Notes: generated by a model not told the origin, from the sequence alone. A stretch of DNA of 64,000 nt from Bacteroides xylanisolvens XB1A (GCF_000210075.1 NC_021017.1:2128917-2192916), one strand, 5' to 3'; shown: positions 49,912 through 62,417, numbered from the stretch's first letter. Made by a program: numbers and translations.

Positions 49912-50054
49912 TTGTTTGAAAAATAATGTTTTTGTTCTTGGTTGTCTACTTCTTGACTTCTTCAACTCTCCCTCCGGAGAATTTACTCAACCTTTAGCAT
50001 TTCCAACAAACTAAAACGTAAGTTATTACTTTAATTTTAATTAGGTCTTAATCC

Positions 50055-50465
50055 TTATTTTTTCTTACCCTTAGCAGGAGCAGCAGCTTGTCCTGGTTTC
50101 GGACGCTTAGCACCATACTTAGAACGTCTTTGAGTACGACCAGCAACACCTGCTGTATCAAGTGTACCACGTACAATGTGATAACGCACACCCGGAAGGT
50201 CTTTTACACGACCACCACGTACCAAAACGATTGAGTGTTCCTGCAAGTTGTGTCCTTCTCCCGGAATGTATGAGTTCACCTCTTTTTGGTTAGTCAAACG
50301 TACACGAGCTACTTTACGCATTGCAGAGTTCGGCTTCTTCGGAGTAGTAGTGTATACTCTCACGCAAACGCCACGTCTTTGAGGACATGAATCCAAGGCT
50401 GGAGATTTACTTTTCTCCACCAGCACTTCGCGTCCTTTTCTTACTAATTGCTGAATTGTAGGCAT
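50055..50465 (-). CDS. rpsL: 30S ribosomal protein S12
   Basis: 136 residues. [18 protein letters not shown] and the second decoding loop [15 protein letters not shown] are unchanged, with lysine at the positions altered in streptomycin resistance. A tail rich in Lys, Pro and Ala ([17 protein letters not shown]) extends the protein. First gene of the str segment; 143 bases separate it from rpsG. Confidence 0.98.
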   Translation of the reverse strand: MPTIQQLVRKGREVLVEKSKSPALDSCPQRRGVCVRVYTTTPKKPNSAMRKVARVRLTNQKEVNSYIPGEGHNLQEHSIVLVRGGRVKDLPGVRYHIVRGTLDTAGVAGRTQRRSKYGAKRPKPGQAAAPAKGKKK

Positions 50466-50527
50466 TTTAATTGTTTTTTGATTTATATTATTGTTATATT
50501 AATTTCGTAACTATACATTTTGGGCTG

Positions 50528-50557
50528 CAAAAATACGAATAATATTTGAATATTCAA
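50528..50557 (-). promoter_or_regulatory. Promoter of the str/S10/spc/alpha run
   Basis: Minus strand: TTG (50555-50557), 19 bases, TATTTTTG (50528-50535), an exact TAnnTTTG. It gives a leader of about 55 bases before rpsL, so the ribosomal genes can be transcribed independently of rpoBC. Confidence 0.7.
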
Positions 50558-50601
50558 TGCGCTACAACTTTTTTTTCTTTTTTAATGTTTTTATATCATC
50601 C

Positions 50602-50910
50602 TCACGCTTCGCCTTTTACACCCGTCAAAGGAGAAATAGGGGGTTCATCCGAAGTACGAATCGGACCGAATACGCGCTCATACTTTGCTATATTATCTTC
50701 TAATGCCCGCAGCAGACGTTTTGCGTGCTCCGGAGCCACAATAATACGAGATTGCACACCAGCCTTCGGTATGCCCGGCATTACGCGCACGAAGTCAAGG
50801 ATGAATTCAGAACTCGAATGAGTAATAATAGCAAGATTTGCATAAGTTCCCTGTGCAACCTCTTCTCTCAATTCAATCTGTAATTGTCCGTTGTTATTTT
50901 GTTCTTCCAT
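50602..50910 (-). CDS. DUF3467 small conserved protein
   Basis: A 102-residue cytoplasmic protein starting MEEQNNNGQLQIELREEVAQ. The following AQGTYANLAIITHSSSEFIL and FVRVMPGIPKAGVQSRIIV are the hallmark of DUF3467, a family without an assigned function. It lies between the rpoC terminator and the rpsL promoter, probably as its own short transcript; a weak -7-like TTATTTTG is at 50938-50945. An upstream TTG start at 50940 overlaps that box and was rejected. The constant neighbourhood hints at a link with transcription or translation, which is inference only. Confidence 0.85.
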   Translation of the reverse strand: MEEQNNNGQLQIELREEVAQGTYANLAIITHSSSEFILDFVRVMPGIPKAGVQSRIIVAPEHAKRLLRALEDNIAKYERVFGPIRTSDEPPISPLTGVKGEA

Positions 50911-50999
50911 ATTTAATATGATTAAAAAGTTATCCTGCAAAATAACACATTTTTCCTGAAACTAATGGTAATACACGCGAGTAAAAAAGAAATAAAAAA

Positions 51000-51029
51000 G
51001 GAGCAATTGCCCAATCAGGCAACTGCTCC
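51000..51029 (-). terminator. rpoC terminator
   Basis: Twelve-base arms GGAGCAATTGCC / GGCAACTGCTCC, one mismatch, six-base loop, followed on the minus strand by six T residues. It lies 27 bases beyond the rpoC stop. Confidence 0.88.
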
Positions 51030-51055
51030 TTTTCATATAGTCAATTGAATTGTAT

Positions 51056-54000
51056 TTATTCTACTTCATTGTAGTCAAGTACTGTTTTCTTGTTAGCCAA
51101 GATACGGTCATACTCTTCTTTTGATCCAACGATGAGCTTTTCGAACTCGCGCTGTCCGGTACCGGCAGGAATCAAGTGACCACAGATCACATTTTCCTTC
51201 ATACCTTCAAGCTTATCGATCTTACCGTTAATAGCAGCTTCATTCAAGACTTTCGTTGTTTCCTGGAAGGAAGCAGCCGACATAAAGCTTGATGTTTGCA
51301 AAGCAGCACGCGTGATACCTTGAAGAATCTGAGTAGAGGTAGCAGCAACAGCGTCACGAACCTCAACCGGTTTCAAGTCACGACGTTTCAACATACTATT
51401 CTCATCACGCAACTTGCGGGCAGTTACAATCTGTCCAGCTTGCATATTTTGAGAATCACCAGCATCTACTACGACTTTCTTACCCCAGATACGATCATTT
51501 TCTTCCATGAATTCCAGTTTGTCTACGACTTGCTGTTCGAGGAAGCGAGTATCTCCCGGTTCATCAATTTGTACTTTGCGCATCATCTGACGAACGATAA
51601 TCTCAAAGTGCTTATCATTAATCTTCACACCCTGCAAGCGATATACATCCTGAACTTCATTCACGATATATTCCTGTACAGCTGTAGGACCCTTGATTGC
51701 CAAGATATCTGCCGGAGTAGTAGCACCGTCAGACAACGGAGTACCAGCACGTACATAGTCATTTTCCTGTACCAGAATCTGCTTAGACAGTGCAACCAGA
51801 TATTTCTTAACCTCACCTGTCTTGGAAGTTACGATGATTTCACGGTTACCACGTTTGATCTTACCCATTGTCACCTCACCGTCGATTTCAGAAACGACAG
51901 CCGGATTTGACGGGTTACGAGCTTCAAACAATTCAGTAACACGAGGAAGACCACCCGTGATATCACCCGCCTTACCTACGGCACGCGGAATCTTCACGAT
52001 TACTTCACCGGCTTTTACCTTCTGACCGTTCTCGATGATAACGTGACCACCTACCGGTAAGTTATAAGTACGGATCAAATCACCGTCCTCTGTTAAGATA
52101 TGAGCAGTAGGAACTTTGGTTTTATCCTTGGATTCAATAATAATAATTTCACGAAGACCTGTTGCTTCATCCGATTCAACCTTATAAGTAACGTTTTCAA
52201 TCACGCCCTCAAATTCGATCTTACCGGTTGCTTCTGTGATAATAACAGCATTGAACGGGTCCCACTTAGCAATCAGTTTGCCTTTTTCTACCAAATCGCC
52301 GTCGCTTACATACAGTGTTGAACCATAAGGTACGTTATGAGTAGAAAGAACGATACCGGTATTCACATCCACAAAACGTACTTCGGCCAAACGACCTACT
52401 ACTACTTTTGCAGATTCACCCATCTCGTCAACGATATCTACTGTACGCAACTCTTCAAATTCAAGACGTGCATTATTTTTAGCAACGATACTGGCGTTAG
52501 CTGCAATATTTGCAGCAGTACCACCGGCGTGGAATGTACGCAATGTCAACTGTGTACCCGGCTCACCAATAGACTGAGCAGCGATTACACCGACAGCTTC
52601 ACCCTTCTGAACCATGCGGCTCGTTGCCAGGTTACGTCCGTAGCATTTAGCACAAACACCCTTCTTAGCTTCACAAGTCAATACCGAACGGATTTCAACA
52701 CTCTCGATCGGAGACTCCTGAATCTTCTTGGCTACTTCTTCTGTGATTTCTTCACCACCGGCAACAAGCAATTCACCTGTGGTAGGATGAATAATATCAT
52801 GTACGGAAACACGGCCTAAGATACGTTCGTACAGAGTAGCAATAACCTCATCATTATTCTTAAGGTCCGTACAAACCAATCCGCGGAGTGTACCGCAGTC
52901 TTCTTCTGTAATAATCACATCGTGTGATACGTCCACCAGACGACGAGTCAAATAACCAGCATCGGCAGTCTTCAAAGCGGTATCCGCCAAACCTTTACGA
53001 GCACCATGGGTAGAGATAAAGTACTCCAACACCGAAAGTCCTTCTTTAAAGTTCGACAAAATCGGGTTCTCGATGATCTGACCACCTTCAGCACCTGCTT
53101 TCTGCGGTTTTGCCATCAAACCACGCATACCTGACAACTGACGAATCTGCTCTTTTGAACCACGGGCACCAGAGTCAAGCATCATATATACAGAGTTGAA
53201 ACCCTGATCGTCCGAAGAAATAGTCTTCATCAGGATATTAGACAACTCGGAGTTCACATGTGTCCAAATATCAATTACCTGATTGTAACGTTCGTTATTG
53301 GTAATGAAACCCATGTTATAGTTGTTTACGACTTGTTCAACTTCGTCGTAACCTTTTTGTACCAAAGTTTCTTTTTCCTTCGGAATGATAATATCACCCA
53401 AGTTGAATGACAAACCACCCTTGAACGCCATCTGATAACCTAAATTCTTGATTCCATCCAGGAAGTCGGCAGCCTTAGCCACACCACAGACCTTAATTAC
53501 ATCACTAATAATATCACGAAGAGATTTCTTAGAGATAATTGTATTGATATAACCAGCTTCAGGTGGAACGATTTCATTCACAATCACACGTCCTACTGAA
53601 GTTTCGCGCATTACGTCTACAATGTTACCATTTTCATCAACGTCTTTCACGATAACCTTCACCGGAGCATGAATATCCACCTTACCTTCATTGTAAGCGA
53701 TCAACGCTTCTTCCGGTCCGTAGAATGTCAAGCCTTCACCTTTTGCACCAGCACGCAACTTAGTAATATAGTACAAACCAAGAACCATATCCTGTGCAGG
53801 TACAGTAATAGGCGCACCGTTTGCCGGATTCAAGATATTATGTGATTGAAGCATCAACATTTGTGCTTCAAGAATTGCTTCATTACTCAAAGGCAAGTGA
53901 ACAGCCATCTGGTCACCGTCAAAGTCGGCGTTGAATGCCGTACATGCCAACGGGTGCAACTGGATAGCTTTACCTTCGATCATTTTAGGCTGGAAAGCCT

Positions 54001-55339
54001 GAATACCCAAACGGTGCAAGGTCGGAGCACGGTTCAACAGTACCGGGTGTCCCTTCATTACATGTTCCAAGATATCCCAAATCACCGGCTCTTTGCGGTC
54101 TACGATTTTCTTTGCAGACTTAACAGTCTTAACGATACCACGTTCGATGAGTTTGCGAATAATAAACGGCTTGTATAATTCGGCAGCCATCAATTTAGGA
54201 ATACCGCATTCACCCATCTTCAATTCCGGACCAACGACGATTACGGAACGAGCAGAGTAGTCAACACGTTTACCCAGCAAGTTCTGACGGAAACGTCCCT
54301 GTTTACCTTTCAAACTGTCAGACAATGACTTCAACGGACGGTTGGCATCTGTCTTCACAGCACTTGACTTACGTGAGTTATCAAACAAAGAATCGACAGA
54401 TTCCTGAAGCATACGTTTTTCATTACGCAAGATTACTTCCGGAGCCTTGATTTCAATCAGTCGTTTCAAACGGTTGTTACGGATAATCACACGACGATAA
54501 AGGTCGTTCAAGTCAGATGTAGCAAAACGGCCACCATCCAGCGGAACCAACGGACGAAGTTCGGGCGGAATAACCGGTACGATACGTACGATCATCCATT
54601 CCGGTTTGTTACGTCCACGTGATGCGCGGAACGATTCTACTACCTGAAGACGTTTCAAAGCTTCATTCTTACGTTGCTGAGACGCATCGTTTCCGGCGCG
54701 GTGACGCAGTTCGTAAGACAAAGCATCCAGATCCAAACGAGCCAGCAAATCATAGATAGCTTCGGCTCCCATCTTTGCAACAAATTTATTCGGATCATTA
54801 TCTTCAAGATACTGATTGTCTTTCGGAAGCGTATCCAGAATATCCAGATATTCTTCTTCAGAAAGCAAATCATATTCGGCTACGCCATCTTCAGCTTTCA
54901 CACCCGGCTGAATAACAACATAACGTTCGTAGTATATAATCGAATCCAGTTTCTTTGTCGGCAATCCGAGCAAATAACCGATTTTATTAGGAAGCGAACG
55001 GAAATACCAGATGTGAGCCACCGGCACAACCAGCTGGATATGTCCCATACGTTCACGGCGCACTTTCTTTTCAGTAACTTCCACACCACAACGGTCGCAG
55101 ACGATACCTTTATAACGGATACGCTTGTATTTACCGCAATGACATTCATAATCCTTGATAGGACCAAAAATGCGCTCGCAGAACAAACCGTCACGTTCGG
55201 GTTTGTACGTACGGTAATTAATGGTTTCAGGCTTCAAAACTTCACCACTCGAATTCTCAAGGATTTCTTCCGGAGAAGCCAGACCAATTGAGATCTTCGA
55301 GAAATTACTTTTCGTCTTATTTTCTTTTCTAAAAGCCAT
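51056..55339 (-). CDS. rpoC: RNA polymerase beta' subunit
   Basis: 1427 residues. The N-terminal zinc ribbon (CHCG ... CDRCG), the catalytic loop [12 protein letters not shown] with the three Mg-binding aspartates, the trigger-loop region and the second zinc site ([13 protein letters not shown]) are all present. Together with beta it forms the catalytic cleft. It follows rpoB by 106 bases. Confidence 0.99.
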   Translation of the reverse strand: MAFRKENKTKSNFSKISIGLASPEEILENSSGEVLKPETINYRTYKPERDGLFCERIFGPIKDYECHCGKYKRIRYKGIVCDRCGVEVTEKKVRRERMGHIQLVVPVAHIWYFRSLPNKIGYLLGLPTKKLDSIIYYERYVVIQPGVKAEDGVAEYDLLSEEEYLDILDTLPKDNQYLEDNDPNKFVAKMGAEAIYDLLARLDLDALSYELRHRAGNDASQQRKNEALKRLQVVESFRASRGRNKPEWMIVRIVPVIPPELRPLVPLDGGRFATSDLNDLYRRVIIRNNRLKRLIEIKAPEVILRNEKRMLQESVDSLFDNSRKSSAVKTDANRPLKSLSDSLKGKQGRFRQNLLGKRVDYSARSVIVVGPELKMGECGIPKLMAAELYKPFIIRKLIERGIVKTVKSAKKIVDRKEPVIWDILEHVMKGHPVLLNRAPTLHRLGIQAFQPKMIEGKAIQLHPLACTAFNADFDGDQMAVHLPLSNEAILEAQMLMLQSHNILNPANGAPITVPAQDMVLGLYYITKLRAGAKGEGLTFYGPEEALIAYNEGKVDIHAPVKVIVKDVDENGNIVDVMRETSVGRVIVNEIVPPEAGYINTIISKKSLRDIISDVIKVCGVAKAADFLDGIKNLGYQMAFKGGLSFNLGDIIIPKEKETLVQKGYDEVEQVVNNYNMGFITNNERYNQVIDIWTHVNSELSNILMKTISSDDQGFNSVYMMLDSGARGSKEQIRQLSGMRGLMAKPQKAGAEGGQIIENPILSNFKEGLSVLEYFISTHGARKGLADTALKTADAGYLTRRLVDVSHDVIITEEDCGTLRGLVCTDLKNNDEVIATLYERILGRVSVHDIIHPTTGELLVAGGEEITEEVAKKIQESPIESVEIRSVLTCEAKKGVCAKCYGRNLATSRMVQKGEAVGVIAAQSIGEPGTQLTLRTFHAGGTAANIAANASIVAKNNARLEFEELRTVDIVDEMGESAKVVVGRLAEVRFVDVNTGIVLSTHNVPYGSTLYVSDGDLVEKGKLIAKWDPFNAVIITEATGKIEFEGVIENVTYKVESDEATGLREIIIIESKDKTKVPTAHILTEDGDLIRTYNLPVGGHVIIENGQKVKAGEVIVKIPRAVGKAGDITGGLPRVTELFEARNPSNPAVVSEIDGEVTMGKIKRGNREIIVTSKTGEVKKYLVALSKQILVQENDYVRAGTPLSDGATTPADILAIKGPTAVQEYIVNEVQDVYRLQGVKINDKHFEIIVRQMMRKVQIDEPGDTRFLEQQVVDKLEFMEENDRIWGKKVVVDAGDSQNMQAGQIVTARKLRDENSMLKRRDLKPVEVRDAVAATSTQILQGITRAALQTSSFMSAASFQETTKVLNEAAINGKIDKLEGMKENVICGHLIPAGTGQREFEKLIVGSKEEYDRILANKKTVLDYNEVE

Positions 55340-55445
55340 ACTCTATATAATTGAGATTTGATAATTGAATCATTGGAAATTGAAAAAAGTGCGGATGCCA
55401 ACAGACCTTCATCGGTACATTGACATCTCACATTCTTTCATTATT

Positions 55446-58400
55446 TTATTCTAGGTTGATACTCAAACCTAAACCTCTCAACTCGTGCAACAATACGTTC
55501 AAGGATTCCGGAATACCAGGTTGTGGCATCGGTTCACCTTTCACAATTGCTTCATAAGCCTTCGAACGTCCTACCACGTCATCAGATTTGATAGTCAGGA
55601 TTTCCTGCAAGATATGGGCAGCACCGAAACCTTCGAGTGCCCAAACCTCCATTTCTCCGAAACGCTGACCACCGAATTGAGCTTTACCACCAAGAGGTTG
55701 CTGAGTAATCAATGAGTACGGACCGATAGAACGAGCATGCATCTTGTCTTCAACCATGTGGCCCAACTTCAACATGTAAGTTACGCCCACAGTAGCTGCC
55801 TGGTCAAATTGCTCACCTGTACCACCATCACAAAGATAAGTCTTACAGTAGCGAGGCAATCCTGCCTTGTCTGTCCACTGATCCAGATCTTCCATGGTAG
55901 CACCGTCGAAAATAGGAGTCGCAAATTTCACGCCCAACGTTTTTCCGGCACGTCCGAGTACAGCTTCAAAAATCTGACCAATGTTCATACGAGAAGGCAC
56001 ACCCAACGGATTCAACACGATGTCAACCGGAGTACCATCAGCCAAGAACGGCATATCCTCCTGACGAACAACACGGGATACAATACCCTTGTTACCGTGG
56101 CGACCAGCCATCTTATCACCCACACCAATCTTACGTTTCTTAGCAATATATACTTTTGCCATCTGGATAATACCAGCAGGAAGTTCATCACCAATTGTAA
56201 TAGCAAACTTCTTACGTTTCAATTCAGCATCCAGCTCTTTATATTTCTTAATGAAATTCATCACCAGATCACGAATCATACCGTTAATATGATCGTCGCT
56301 TGTCCAGTTGCTCAATTGAATAGAAGTAAAGTCAAGTGAATCAAAATCAGAAGCACTGAACTTAGAACCTTTCGCAATAACTTCCGCACCCAAATAGTCT
56401 TTCACACCTTGAGAAACCTTACCTTCAGTCAAAGTCATCAGTTTCTTAACCAGGATACGTTTCAAGTCAGCTACCTTAGATTCAAATTCATCATCAATCT
56501 TAGGCAACAATGCTTTATCGGCCAGTTTAGAGCTACGATTCTTAATCACACGTGAGAAAAGTTTCTTATCAATCACCACACCTTTCAAAGAAGGAGAAGC
56601 TTTCAAAGAAGCATCTTTCACGTCACCTGCCTTATCACCGAAGATAGCCCGAAGCAGTTTTTCTTCCGGAGAAGGATCAGATTCACCCTTCGGCGTAATC
56701 TTACCAATCATGATATCACCCGGCTCGATACGAGCACCAATTCTTACGATACCATTTTCATCCAAGTCTTTGGTAGCTTCTTCACTTACATTCGGGATAT
56801 CAGAAGTCAACTCTTCCATACCACGTTTTGTTTCACGAACTTCCAGAGAATATTCCTCTACGTGAACTGAAGTCAACAAGTCTTCGCGTACCACACGTTC
56901 GTTCAATACGATAGCATCCTCATAGTTGTAACCCTTCCAAGGCATATAAGCTACCAGCAGGTTCTTACCCAATGCCAATTCACCCTTTTCAGTAGAATAA
57001 CCTTCAGTCAAGATATCACCTTTCTTCACACGCTGGCCTTTGTCACAAATCGGACGTAAGTCAATCGTCATGTTCTGGTTAGTCTTACGGAACTTAGGTA
57101 TTCTATATTCCTTCAAAGCAGGTTCGAAACTTACAAATTCTTCGTCTTCCGTACGGTCATACAAAATACGGATAGTAGTAGCATCCACATAGTCAACCAC
57201 ACCATCGCCTTCTGCGGTAATCTGGGTACGAGAGTCTCTTACCAACTGACGTTCGATACCTGTACCTACGATCGGAGCTTCACTTCTCAACAAAGGAACC
57301 GCCTGGCGCATCATGTTCGATCCCATCAATGCACGGTTAGCATCGTCATGTTCCAAGAATGGAATCAAAGAAGCTGCAATAGATGCAATCTGCTGAGGAG
57401 CAACGTCCATCAAGTCAACTTCAGATGGTTCAACAACCGGGAAATCTGCATCTTGACGAGACTTAACTCTGTTAAGTACGAATGTACCATCGTCATTCAA
57501 CGGAGCATTTCCCTGCGCAATAACCTTTTCTTCCTCTTCTTCAGCAGTCAGATAAATCAGACCGTTATCAGAAAGATCCACTTTTCCATTTTCCACCTTG
57601 CGGTAGGGAGTTTCAATGAATCCTAGCTCATTAATCTTAGCAAATACACACAATGAAGAAATCAAACCGATGTTCGGACCTTCAGGAGTCTCAATCGGAC
57701 AAAGACGACCATAGTGTGTATAGTGAACGTCACGAACCTCAAATCCGGCACGTTCACGGGAAAGACCACCAGGACCAAGGGCAGACATACGACGTTTGTG
57801 CGTAATTTCAGCCAGCGGGTTTGTCTGGTCCATGAACTGCGACAACGCGTTCGTTCCGAAGAATGAGTTGATTACTGAAGAAATAGTCTTCGCATTAATC
57901 AAATCAATCGGAGTAAACACTTCATTGTCACGAACGTTCATACGTTCACGAATCGTACGAGACATACGTGCCAGCCCCACAGCAAACTGATTAGAAAGCT
58001 GTTCACCAACAGTACGTACACGACGGTTACTCAAGTGGTCAATATCATCCACATCTGCTTTTGAGTTAATCAACTCAATCAGATATTTGATGATTTCAAT
58101 AATATCTTCCTTCGTGAGGACACGCACGTCCATATCAGTCGTCAGATTCAACTTTTTGTTGATTCTGTAACGGCCTACATCACCAAGGTCATATCGTTTT
58201 TCTGAGAAGAACAAGTTGTTGATAACCTCCCTTGCACTTGCGTCATCAGCCGGATCGGCATTACGCAACTGACGGTAGATATACAACACAGCTTCTTTTT
58301 CCGAGTTACTCGGGTCCTTCTGCAACGTATTATATATGATAGAGAAATCGGACTGATTCGGTTCATCCTTATGCAAAAGGATGTTCTGAACTCCCGACTC

Positions 58401-59258
58401 CAAAATTTCATCAATATGCTCCTCTTCCAGTACGGTTTCACGGTCGATAATAACTTCGTTACGTTCAATAGAAACCACTTCACCGGTATCTTCATCAACG
58501 AAATCTTCAATCCATGTTTTCAAGACACGTGCAGCCAGTTTACGGCCTAACACCTTCTTCAGATTTGTCTTGTTTACCTTCACATCTTCTGCAAGATCGA
58601 AAATCTCAAGAATATCTTTGTCATTCTCGAAGCCAATTGCACGCAACAATGTAGTCACCGGCAATTTCTTCTTACGGTCGATGTATGCGTACATCACATT
58701 ATTGATGTCAGTAGCAAACTCAATCCACGAACCCTTAAACGGAATAATACGAGCCGAATAAAGTTTCGTACCATTGGCATGTACACTCTGACCGAAGAAC
58801 ACACCCGGAGAACGGTGAAGCTGTGACACAACTACGCGTTCAGCACCGTTAATGACGAAAGTAGCCTTATCAGTCATATAAGGAATCGGGCCGAGGAATA
58901 CGTCCTGAATCACTGTATCAAAATCCTCATGATCGGGGTCCGTACAGTAAAGCTTAAGTTTCGCTTTTAAGGGAACACTATAAGTAAGCCCACGCTCTAT
59001 ACAATCATCAATGGTATAACGCGGCGGATCAATATAATAGTCCAGAAACTCAAGAACAAAATTGTTTCTTGTATCGGCAATAGGGAAGTTTTCAGCAAAT
59101 ACTTTATACAATCCCTCATTCTTACGCTTTTCAGGTGGGGTATCTAATTGTAGAAAGTCTTGGAATGACTTCAATTGTACTTCCAGGAAATCCGGGTATT
59201 CTAGCGGATTCTTAGTCGAAGCAAAATTAACTCTTTGATTTACAGTATTTGAAGACAT
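55446..59258 (-). CDS. rpoB: RNA polymerase beta subunit
   Basis: 1270 residues. The rifampicin pocket reads [20 protein letters not shown] and [20 protein letters not shown], with Asp, His and Ser at the positions that mutate in resistant strains, so the pocket is wild type. [15 protein letters not shown] near the C-terminus contacts the catalytic centre. Expression is probably set by the hairpin upstream, after rplL. Confidence 0.99.
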   Translation of the reverse strand: MSSNTVNQRVNFASTKNPLEYPDFLEVQLKSFQDFLQLDTPPEKRKNEGLYKVFAENFPIADTRNNFVLEFLDYYIDPPRYTIDDCIERGLTYSVPLKAKLKLYCTDPDHEDFDTVIQDVFLGPIPYMTDKATFVINGAERVVVSQLHRSPGVFFGQSVHANGTKLYSARIIPFKGSWIEFATDINNVMYAYIDRKKKLPVTTLLRAIGFENDKDILEIFDLAEDVKVNKTNLKKVLGRKLAARVLKTWIEDFVDEDTGEVVSIERNEVIIDRETVLEEEHIDEILESGVQNILLHKDEPNQSDFSIIYNTLQKDPSNSEKEAVLYIYRQLRNADPADDASAREVINNLFFSEKRYDLGDVGRYRINKKLNLTTDMDVRVLTKEDIIEIIKYLIELINSKADVDDIDHLSNRRVRTVGEQLSNQFAVGLARMSRTIRERMNVRDNEVFTPIDLINAKTISSVINSFFGTNALSQFMDQTNPLAEITHKRRMSALGPGGLSRERAGFEVRDVHYTHYGRLCPIETPEGPNIGLISSLCVFAKINELGFIETPYRKVENGKVDLSDNGLIYLTAEEEEEKVIAQGNAPLNDDGTFVLNRVKSRQDADFPVVEPSEVDLMDVAPQQIASIAASLIPFLEHDDANRALMGSNMMRQAVPLLRSEAPIVGTGIERQLVRDSRTQITAEGDGVVDYVDATTIRILYDRTEDEEFVSFEPALKEYRIPKFRKTNQNMTIDLRPICDKGQRVKKGDILTEGYSTEKGELALGKNLLVAYMPWKGYNYEDAIVLNERVVREDLLTSVHVEEYSLEVRETKRGMEELTSDIPNVSEEATKDLDENGIVRIGARIEPGDIMIGKITPKGESDPSPEEKLLRAIFGDKAGDVKDASLKASPSLKGVVIDKKLFSRVIKNRSSKLADKALLPKIDDEFESKVADLKRILVKKLMTLTEGKVSQGVKDYLGAEVIAKGSKFSASDFDSLDFTSIQLSNWTSDDHINGMIRDLVMNFIKKYKELDAELKRKKFAITIGDELPAGIIQMAKVYIAKKRKIGVGDKMAGRHGNKGIVSRVVRQEDMPFLADGTPVDIVLNPLGVPSRMNIGQIFEAVLGRAGKTLGVKFATPIFDGATMEDLDQWTDKAGLPRYCKTYLCDGGTGEQFDQAATVGVTYMLKLGHMVEDKMHARSIGPYSLITQQPLGGKAQFGGQRFGEMEVWALEGFGAAHILQEILTIKSDDVVGRSKAYEAIVKGEPMPQPGIPESLNVLLHELRGLGLSINLE

Positions 59259-59304
59259 CTGTCAATGAATTTGGAGAACTTAATTTGAAATATATACACA
59301 AAAA

Positions 59305-59337
59305 GGTTAAGAATCCTCTTGTGAAGGATTCCTAACC
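59305..59337 (-). terminator. Attenuator hairpin between rplL and rpoB
   Basis: The arms GGTTAAGAATCCT and AGGATTCCTAACC pair with one mismatch, and five T residues follow on the minus strand. It lies 25 bases after rplL, where in E. coli a partial terminator lowers rpoBC relative to the L7/L12 gene. Confidence 0.8.
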
Positions 59338-59362
59338 GAATTACCTGATTACCAGGCCAATG

Positions 59363-59737
59363 TTATTTAAGTTCAACTTCAGCTCCAGCTTCTTCCAATG
59401 TTTTCTTCAATGATTCTGCTTCGTCTTTAGCCAAACCTTCTTTTACCGTGCTAGGAGCACCGTCTACCAAGTCTTTAGCTTCTTTCAAACCAAGACCACA
59501 AGCTTCCTTAACGGCCTTAACTACTTGAAGTTTAGCTGCACCAGCGCTCTTCAATACTACGTCGAAAGAAGTTTTTTCTTCTGCGGCAGCAGCACCAGCT
59601 GCAGGACCAGCAGCAACAGCTACAGCTGCAGCAGCAGGTTCAATACCGTATTCTTCTTTAAGGATAGTTGCAAGTTCATTAACTTCTTTTACTGTCAAGT
59701 TAACTAATTGTTCTGCAAAAGCTTTCAAATCTGCCAT
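59363..59737 (-). CDS. rplL: 50S ribosomal protein L7/L12
   Basis: 124 residues: dimerising N-terminal helices, an Ala/Gly-rich hinge ([17 protein letters not shown]), then the factor-binding C-terminal domain from [12 protein letters not shown]. It recruits EF-Tu and EF-G to the stalk. Confidence 0.98.
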   Translation of the reverse strand: MADLKAFAEQLVNLTVKEVNELATILKEEYGIEPAAAAVAVAAGPAAGAAAAEEKTSFDVVLKSAGAAKLQVVKAVKEACGLGLKEAKDLVDGAPSTVKEGLAKDEAESLKKTLEEAGAEVELK

Positions 59738-59784
59738 TTTTTGTATGATTTTAATTGTTTAAATACTTTGTTGATTTTTGAAAA

Positions 59785-60303
59785 TTATTCGGGACGTTCA
59801 CCAAGAGTCTTGAGAACTCCGTGAAGGGTGTTACCACCTGATTGAAGAGCAGAAATAACATTCTTGGCCGGAGATTGCAACAGGGCAACGATATCGGCGA
59901 TAACTTCATTCTTACTCTTGATTGAAACGAGAGCATCCAATTGATCAGCACCAATGTAGAAGCTTTCTTCTGCATATGCAGCTTTCAGTCCGGGAATACC
60001 GTCTTTCGCTTTGTCTTTGATTAACTTAGCAGGAACGTTTGCAGTATTGCTAAACATAACAGCAGTAGTACCTTTCAAAGAACCGTAAAGAGGTGAGAAG
60101 TCTTCTTCCAAGCTTTCAAGTGCTTTGTGAAGCAGTGTGTTTTTAACCAACATCAATTTGATGTCTGATTTAAAACAATCTCTTCTCAATGCACTGGTAG
60201 CAGCAGCGTTCATAGCTGTAACGTCTACCAAGTAGAAGTGACCATATTCCTTTACTGTAGCAGCAATTTGCTCTATAATCGTACTTTTATCTTCCTTTCT
60301 CAT
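59785..60303 (-). CDS. rplJ: 50S ribosomal protein L10
   Basis: 172 residues. MRKEDKSTIIEQIAATV begins the rRNA-binding part, and the C-terminal helix carries the L7/L12 dimers. In E. coli it represses its own operon, but the 15-base gap after rplA leaves no room for a comparable leader. Confidence 0.98.
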   Translation of the reverse strand: MRKEDKSTIIEQIAATVKEYGHFYLVDVTAMNAAATSALRRDCFKSDIKLMLVKNTLLHKALESLEEDFSPLYGSLKGTTAVMFSNTANVPAKLIKDKAKDGIPGLKAAYAEESFYIGADQLDALVSIKSKNEVIADIVALLQSPAKNVISALQSGGNTLHGVLKTLGERPE

Positions 60304-60318
60304 TATTTCTCTGTTTTA

Positions 60319-61017
60319 TTAGATTTCATCCACTGATTTCGGGTCGATTTTAATACCCGCACTCATTGTACTAGAAAGATAAATACTCTTAATATATGTA
60401 CCCTTTGCTGCGGTCGGTTTCAGTTTGTTCAGAGTAGAGATGAACTCTTTCGCGTTGTCGCGAATCTGATCAGGACTGAATGATACCTTACCGATAGAAG
60501 TGTGAACGATACCGCTCTTATCAACTTTAAAGTCAATCTTACCTTGTTTTACTTCTTTTACAGCCTTAGCAACATCCATAGTTACAGTACCACTCTTAGG
60601 GTTCGGCATCAATCCACGAGGACCGAGAACACGACCGAGCGCACCAATTTTACCCATGATAGATGGCATAGTGATGATTACATCAATATCAGTCCATCCA
60701 CCTTTGATCTTTTCAATATATTCGTCAAGACCAACGTAGTCAGCACCAGCTTCTTTTGCAGCAGCTTCAGCATCCGGTGTACAAAGTACCAATACACGTA
60801 CTTCTTTACCAGTACCATGAGGAAGTGAAACAACACCTCTCACCATCTGGTTAGCTTTACGTGGATCAACACCTAAACGTACATCAATATCCAGTGAAGC
60901 ATCAAACTTAGTAAAAGTGATTTCTTTTACCAAAGATGCAGCTTCTTTCAGTGAGTATGCTTTCCCTGCTTCAATCTTTTCTGCAGCTAACTTTTGATTT
61001 TTTGTCAGTTTACCCAT
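60319..61017 (-). CDS. rplA: 50S ribosomal protein L1
   Basis: 232 residues, [18 protein letters not shown], with the signature [20 protein letters not shown]. It forms the mobile stalk at the E site. Confidence 0.98.
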   Translation of the reverse strand: MGKLTKNQKLAAEKIEAGKAYSLKEAASLVKEITFTKFDASLDIDVRLGVDPRKANQMVRGVVSLPHGTGKEVRVLVLCTPDAEAAAKEAGADYVGLDEYIEKIKGGWTDIDVIITMPSIMGKIGALGRVLGPRGLMPNPKSGTVTMDVAKAVKEVKQGKIDFKVDKSGIVHTSIGKVSFSPDQIRDNAKEFISTLNKLKPTAAKGTYIKSIYLSSTMSAGIKIDPKSVDEI

Positions 61018-61032
61018 TACAATTGAAGTTTA

Positions 61033-61476
61033 TTAATTATTAACCGGGAACTCCCCTTTTACAGCGATACCCATACTTCTAGCTGTACCTGCAACCATTC
61101 TCATGGCAGCTTCCACAGTAAAACAGTTTAAGTCAACCATTTTGTCCTGAGCAATCGTACGAACCTGTTCCCAAGTAAGCTCGGCAACTTTCTTACGGTT
61201 AGGCTCAGCAGAACCACTCTTTACCTTAGCTACTTCAAGTAATTGAATAGCAACGGGAGGAGTCTTGATTACAAAATCGAAAGACTTATCTGCGTAGTAA
61301 GTAATGATAACAGGTAAAATCTTACCTGCTTTGTCTTGGGTTCTGGCATTGAATTGCTTGCAAAATTCCATGATATTGATACCCTTAGAACCCAAAGCAG
61401 GTCCAACGGGAGGTGATGGATTTGCAGCGCCTCCTTTAATCTGTAACTTGATTAGTCCAGCAACTTCTTTAGCCAT
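61033..61476 (-). CDS. rplK: 50S ribosomal protein L11
   Basis: 147 residues with the proline-rich [20 protein letters not shown] loop targeted by thiostrepton, and a C-terminal rRNA-binding domain. It takes part in the GTPase centre and stringent response. Confidence 0.98.
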   Translation of the reverse strand: MAKEVAGLIKLQIKGGAANPSPPVGPALGSKGINIMEFCKQFNARTQDKAGKILPVIITYYADKSFDFVIKTPPVAIQLLEVAKVKSGSAEPNRKKVAELTWEQVRTIAQDKMVDLNCFTVEAAMRMVAGTARSMGIAVKGEFPVNN

Positions 61477-61537
61477 TTTTTTATTGATTTATATATAAAC
61501 ATTAAACGAAGAACAACAACAGCGTAACAATTCCGCG

Positions 61538-62080
61538 TTATTCCTTTTCCACTTGCATAAAGCCCAATTCAAGCGGCGTTTTGCGCCCGAATATCTTCAC
61601 CATGACCTTTAGTTTCTTTTTTTCACTATTCACTTCTTCAATGATACCACTGAATCCGCTGAAAGGTCCAAAAGTAACTTTTACAGTTTCTCCCACTACG
61701 TACGGAATATTGAGTTCTTCACCCGTTTCCTGCAGTTCGTCCACTGTACCAAGTATACGATTCACTTCTGATTGTCTGAGAGGCACCGGTTTTTCGGAGC
61801 CGCCTAAAAAGCCTATCACATTCGGAGTATTGCGCAGGTGATGAGCGACCTCACCAACCAAAGCAGCCTCCACTAAAACGTAGCCAGGAAGATAACTTCT
61901 TTCCTTCACAATTTTTTTACCATTGCGAACCTGGTAAACTTTTTCAGTAGGAATCAATACCTGAGATACATATTCACCAAGGTCGCTGTTCTTAAGATCA
62001 GCTTCAAGATATTCCTTTACCTTAGCTTCTTTACCGCTAATAGCACGTAGAACGTACCATTTCTTTTCAATCTCAGCCAT
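61538..62080 (-). CDS. nusG: Transcription elongation factor NusG
   Basis: 180 residues: NGN domain (KKWYVLRAISGKEAKVKEYL) and C-terminal KOW domain (VKVTFGPFSGFSGIIEEV). It stabilises RNA polymerase and couples it to Rho or the ribosome. The ATG at 62080 was chosen; a TTG two codons earlier is possible. Confidence 0.97.
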   Translation of the reverse strand: MAEIEKKWYVLRAISGKEAKVKEYLEADLKNSDLGEYVSQVLIPTEKVYQVRNGKKIVKERSYLPGYVLVEAALVGEVAHHLRNTPNVIGFLGGSEKPVPLRQSEVNRILGTVDELQETGEELNIPYVVGETVKVTFGPFSGFSGIIEEVNSEKKKLKVMVKIFGRKTPLELGFMQVEKE

Positions 62081-62097
62081 TTTCAATTCCTAATTTT

Positions 62098-62289
62098 TTA
62101 ATGTGGATAAACGATTTTTTCCATGAAGTTCTGGAAACAGACATCCATACCCCATACTACCAATGCAATAAGCAGGGAAGCATATAAAACAACTACTGCA
62201 CTGTTAGCAAGTTCAGAATACGTAGGCCACGATACTTTATGTACAAGTTCGTCGTAAGATTCTTTAATATAAGCTATTACCTTTTTCAT
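62098..62289 (-). CDS. secE: Protein translocase subunit SecE
   Basis: 63 residues with one membrane helix (AVVVLYASLLIALVVWGMD) and an amphipathic N-terminal helix (SYDELVHKVSWPTYSEL). The open frame runs upstream through the tRNA-Trp gene, but MKKVIAYIKE is the family start. It clamps SecY. Confidence 0.95.
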   Translation of the reverse strand: MKKVIAYIKESYDELVHKVSWPTYSELANSAVVVLYASLLIALVVWGMDVCFQNFMEKIVYPH

Positions 62290-62303
62290 TTCAATAATAT
62301 TAG

Positions 62304-62376
62304 CACGGGAGGAGAGGCTCGAACTCCCGACACCCGGTTTTGGAGACCGGTGCTCTACCAACTGAGCTACTCCCGT
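62304..62376 (-). tRNA. tRNA-Trp (CCA)
   Basis: 73 bases on the minus strand with a seven-pair acceptor stem (ACGGGAG / CTCCCGT), a TAGCTCAG D-arm start, anticodon CCA and the TTCGAGC T-loop. No CCA is encoded. It lies between tuf and secE, as in many bacteria. Confidence 0.95.
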
Positions 62377-62384
62377 GTGTACAT

Positions 62385-62417
62385 AATCAGTTCCCGATGG
62401 AAAACCGGGAACTGATT
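62385..62417 (-). terminator. Hairpin between tuf and tRNA-Trp
   Basis: Perfect 12-base arms (AATCAGTTCCCG / CGGGAACTGATT), nine-base loop, 12 bases after the tuf stop. There is no T-run and the tRNA follows at once, so a processing or attenuation role is more likely than full termination. Confidence 0.55.

Noticed and set aside
57780-57900. Possible rifampicin-resistance change in rpoB
   Set aside because: The visible Asp, His and Ser residues of the pocket match the sensitive type.
62290-62361. N-terminal extension of SecE through the tRNA-Trp gene
   Set aside because: The extension is just the tRNA sequence read as codons; MKKVIAYIKE is the normal start.
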